DNA from: a virus
IMG/VR virus record: IMGVR_UViG_3300034061_004897
Coordinates: 1 to 21,488 of that record
Direction: 5' to 3' (one strand)
Length of the DNA stretch: 21,488 nt
Below the pieces are notes generated by a model, which was not told the origin of the DNA, searched no databases, and saw only the letters and a list, made by a program, of their open reading frames with translations. Positions 20,977 to 21,488 of the stretch are shown here, piece by piece; positions within the stretch are counted from its first letter, which is position 1, and each line of letters starts with the position of its first letter. Position numbers and translations under genes: made by a program.

Positions 20977-21488
20977 CCAGAATTAGAATCTATCATACCG
21001 ATAGACCGCCCGAAGATCTATCAGATTTAGAAATTGATAATCTTTATGTCGGTACTGGTGTTACCATATATGGTAGTGTTGGTATTGTTAGTGCAGTTTC
21101 TTTCTATGGTGATGGATCTAATTTATCAAATGTTGGTATAGAAGTAAGTGAAATCGATACTTTAAATGGTAATGCAATATTAAATGTTGTCGAAAATGTA
21201 AAGGCAATTCGTTTTGATACAGATTCTGGATTTGATGTAACAGATTTAGGTGATGGTGCTGTACAAATTGCATTAAATAGTACATTTAAATATTGGGAAA
21301 TTGAAGGACAACCAACACTTATTGCAGAAGGTCTTGATACTGTAAAAATTGTAGCTGGTGTTGGAATTGCAATTACAACTCAAAATATTGAAGATGATAA
21401 AAGAATAACGATTACTGGAACTCTTGGGGCACAAGGTGTTCAGGGTACTATAAGTAATTTCCAAGGAACTCAAGGTCAACAAGGAACT
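20973..21488 (+). CDS. Tail fibre-like protein with collagen-like repeats (3'-truncated by the window)
   Basis: 172 codons from ATG 20973 remain open to the window end. The N-terminus TRIRIYHTDRPPEDLSDLEIDNLYVG leads into GIVSAVSFYGDGSNLSNV, a repeat-type motif frequent in cyanophage fibres. It is followed by ~80 residues of a beta-rich segment, then GAQGVQGT and GTQGQQGT, the beginning of a Gly-X-Y collagen-like tract rich in Gln. Such tracts form trimeric fibres. The ATG overlaps the previous stop, so the two are probably made together. The protein is incomplete and its full length unknown. Coordinates are from direct reading of the sequence; it has no stop in the window. Confidence 0.75.
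   Translation, partial: MTRIRIYHTDRPPEDLSDLEIDNLYVGTGVTIYGSVGIVSAVSFYGDGSNLSNVGIEVSEIDTLNGNAILNVVENVKAIRFDTDSGFDVTDLGDGAVQIALNSTFKYWEIEGQPTLIAEGLDTVKIVAGVGIAITTQNIEDDKRITITGTLGAQGVQGTISNFQGTQGQQGT

Noticed and set aside
1-21488. tRNA genes, integrase or attachment sites, insertion sequences
   Set aside because: I looked for tRNA-like cloverleaf ends, transposase motifs and paired flanking repeats and saw none; genes are packed with almost no free space.

Overview
The window looks like part of the genome of a T4-like cyanophage (a myovirus of marine Synechococcus or Prochlorococcus). This rests on gene content and order: flavin-dependent thymidylate synthase, PhoH-like ATPase, a PD-(D/E)XK exonuclease, gp33, gp59, gp32, then a large baseplate and tail-hub module. 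Families were recognised by reading the translations; no database search was run.

Layout. (1) Positions 2-5257, plus strand: nucleotide metabolism and replication/late-transcription genes. In order: ThyX (5' end outside the window), a short FmdB-like protein, PhoH, a putative 2-oxoglutarate/Fe(II) oxygenase, the nuclease, gp33, gp59, a small DUF1825-like protein and gp32. Most junctions are ATGA overlaps or gaps of a few bases. gp32 has its own sigma70-type promoter (TTGACG-17-TATACT) and a strong hairpin terminator. (2) Positions 5336-7740, minus strand: an inverted block reading gp4 (head completion), an unknown 134-aa protein, gp48 (tube cap) and gp53 (baseplate wedge). It converges on gp32 at a terminator that works in either orientation. 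(3) A 40-base divergent spacer (7741-7780) carries mirrored CTAAATA late-promoter-like boxes. (4) Positions 7781-21488, plus strand: tail tube initiator-like protein, gp26, gp51, two large related hub/tape-measure-like proteins, gp27-like hub, a gp5 OB-fold-only protein, an 891-aa modular structural protein, two beta-helical/fibre proteins and the start of a collagen-like tail fibre cut by the window end.

How it works together. The first block makes dTMP, handles DNA and switches on late transcription (gp33). gp59 and gp32 act at the replication fork. The later blocks build the central baseplate and the cell-puncturing apparatus. The T4 gp5 spike (OB fold, lysozyme, beta-helix in one chain) appears to be dispersed here: the OB fold is a separate gene, needle-like beta-helix segments are in later genes, and the peptidoglycan-active part seems to be an RlpA-like double-psi barrel plus a degenerate M23 domain in the 934-aa protein.

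The most interesting signal is at the gp26/gp51 junction: an internal Shine-Dalgarno-like GGAGGG, a TTTTTTC heptamer in the correct phase and a small hairpin over the gp51 start codon. This layout would support a -1 programmed frameshift fusing gp26 to gp51, like the tail assembly chaperones of lambda-type phages.
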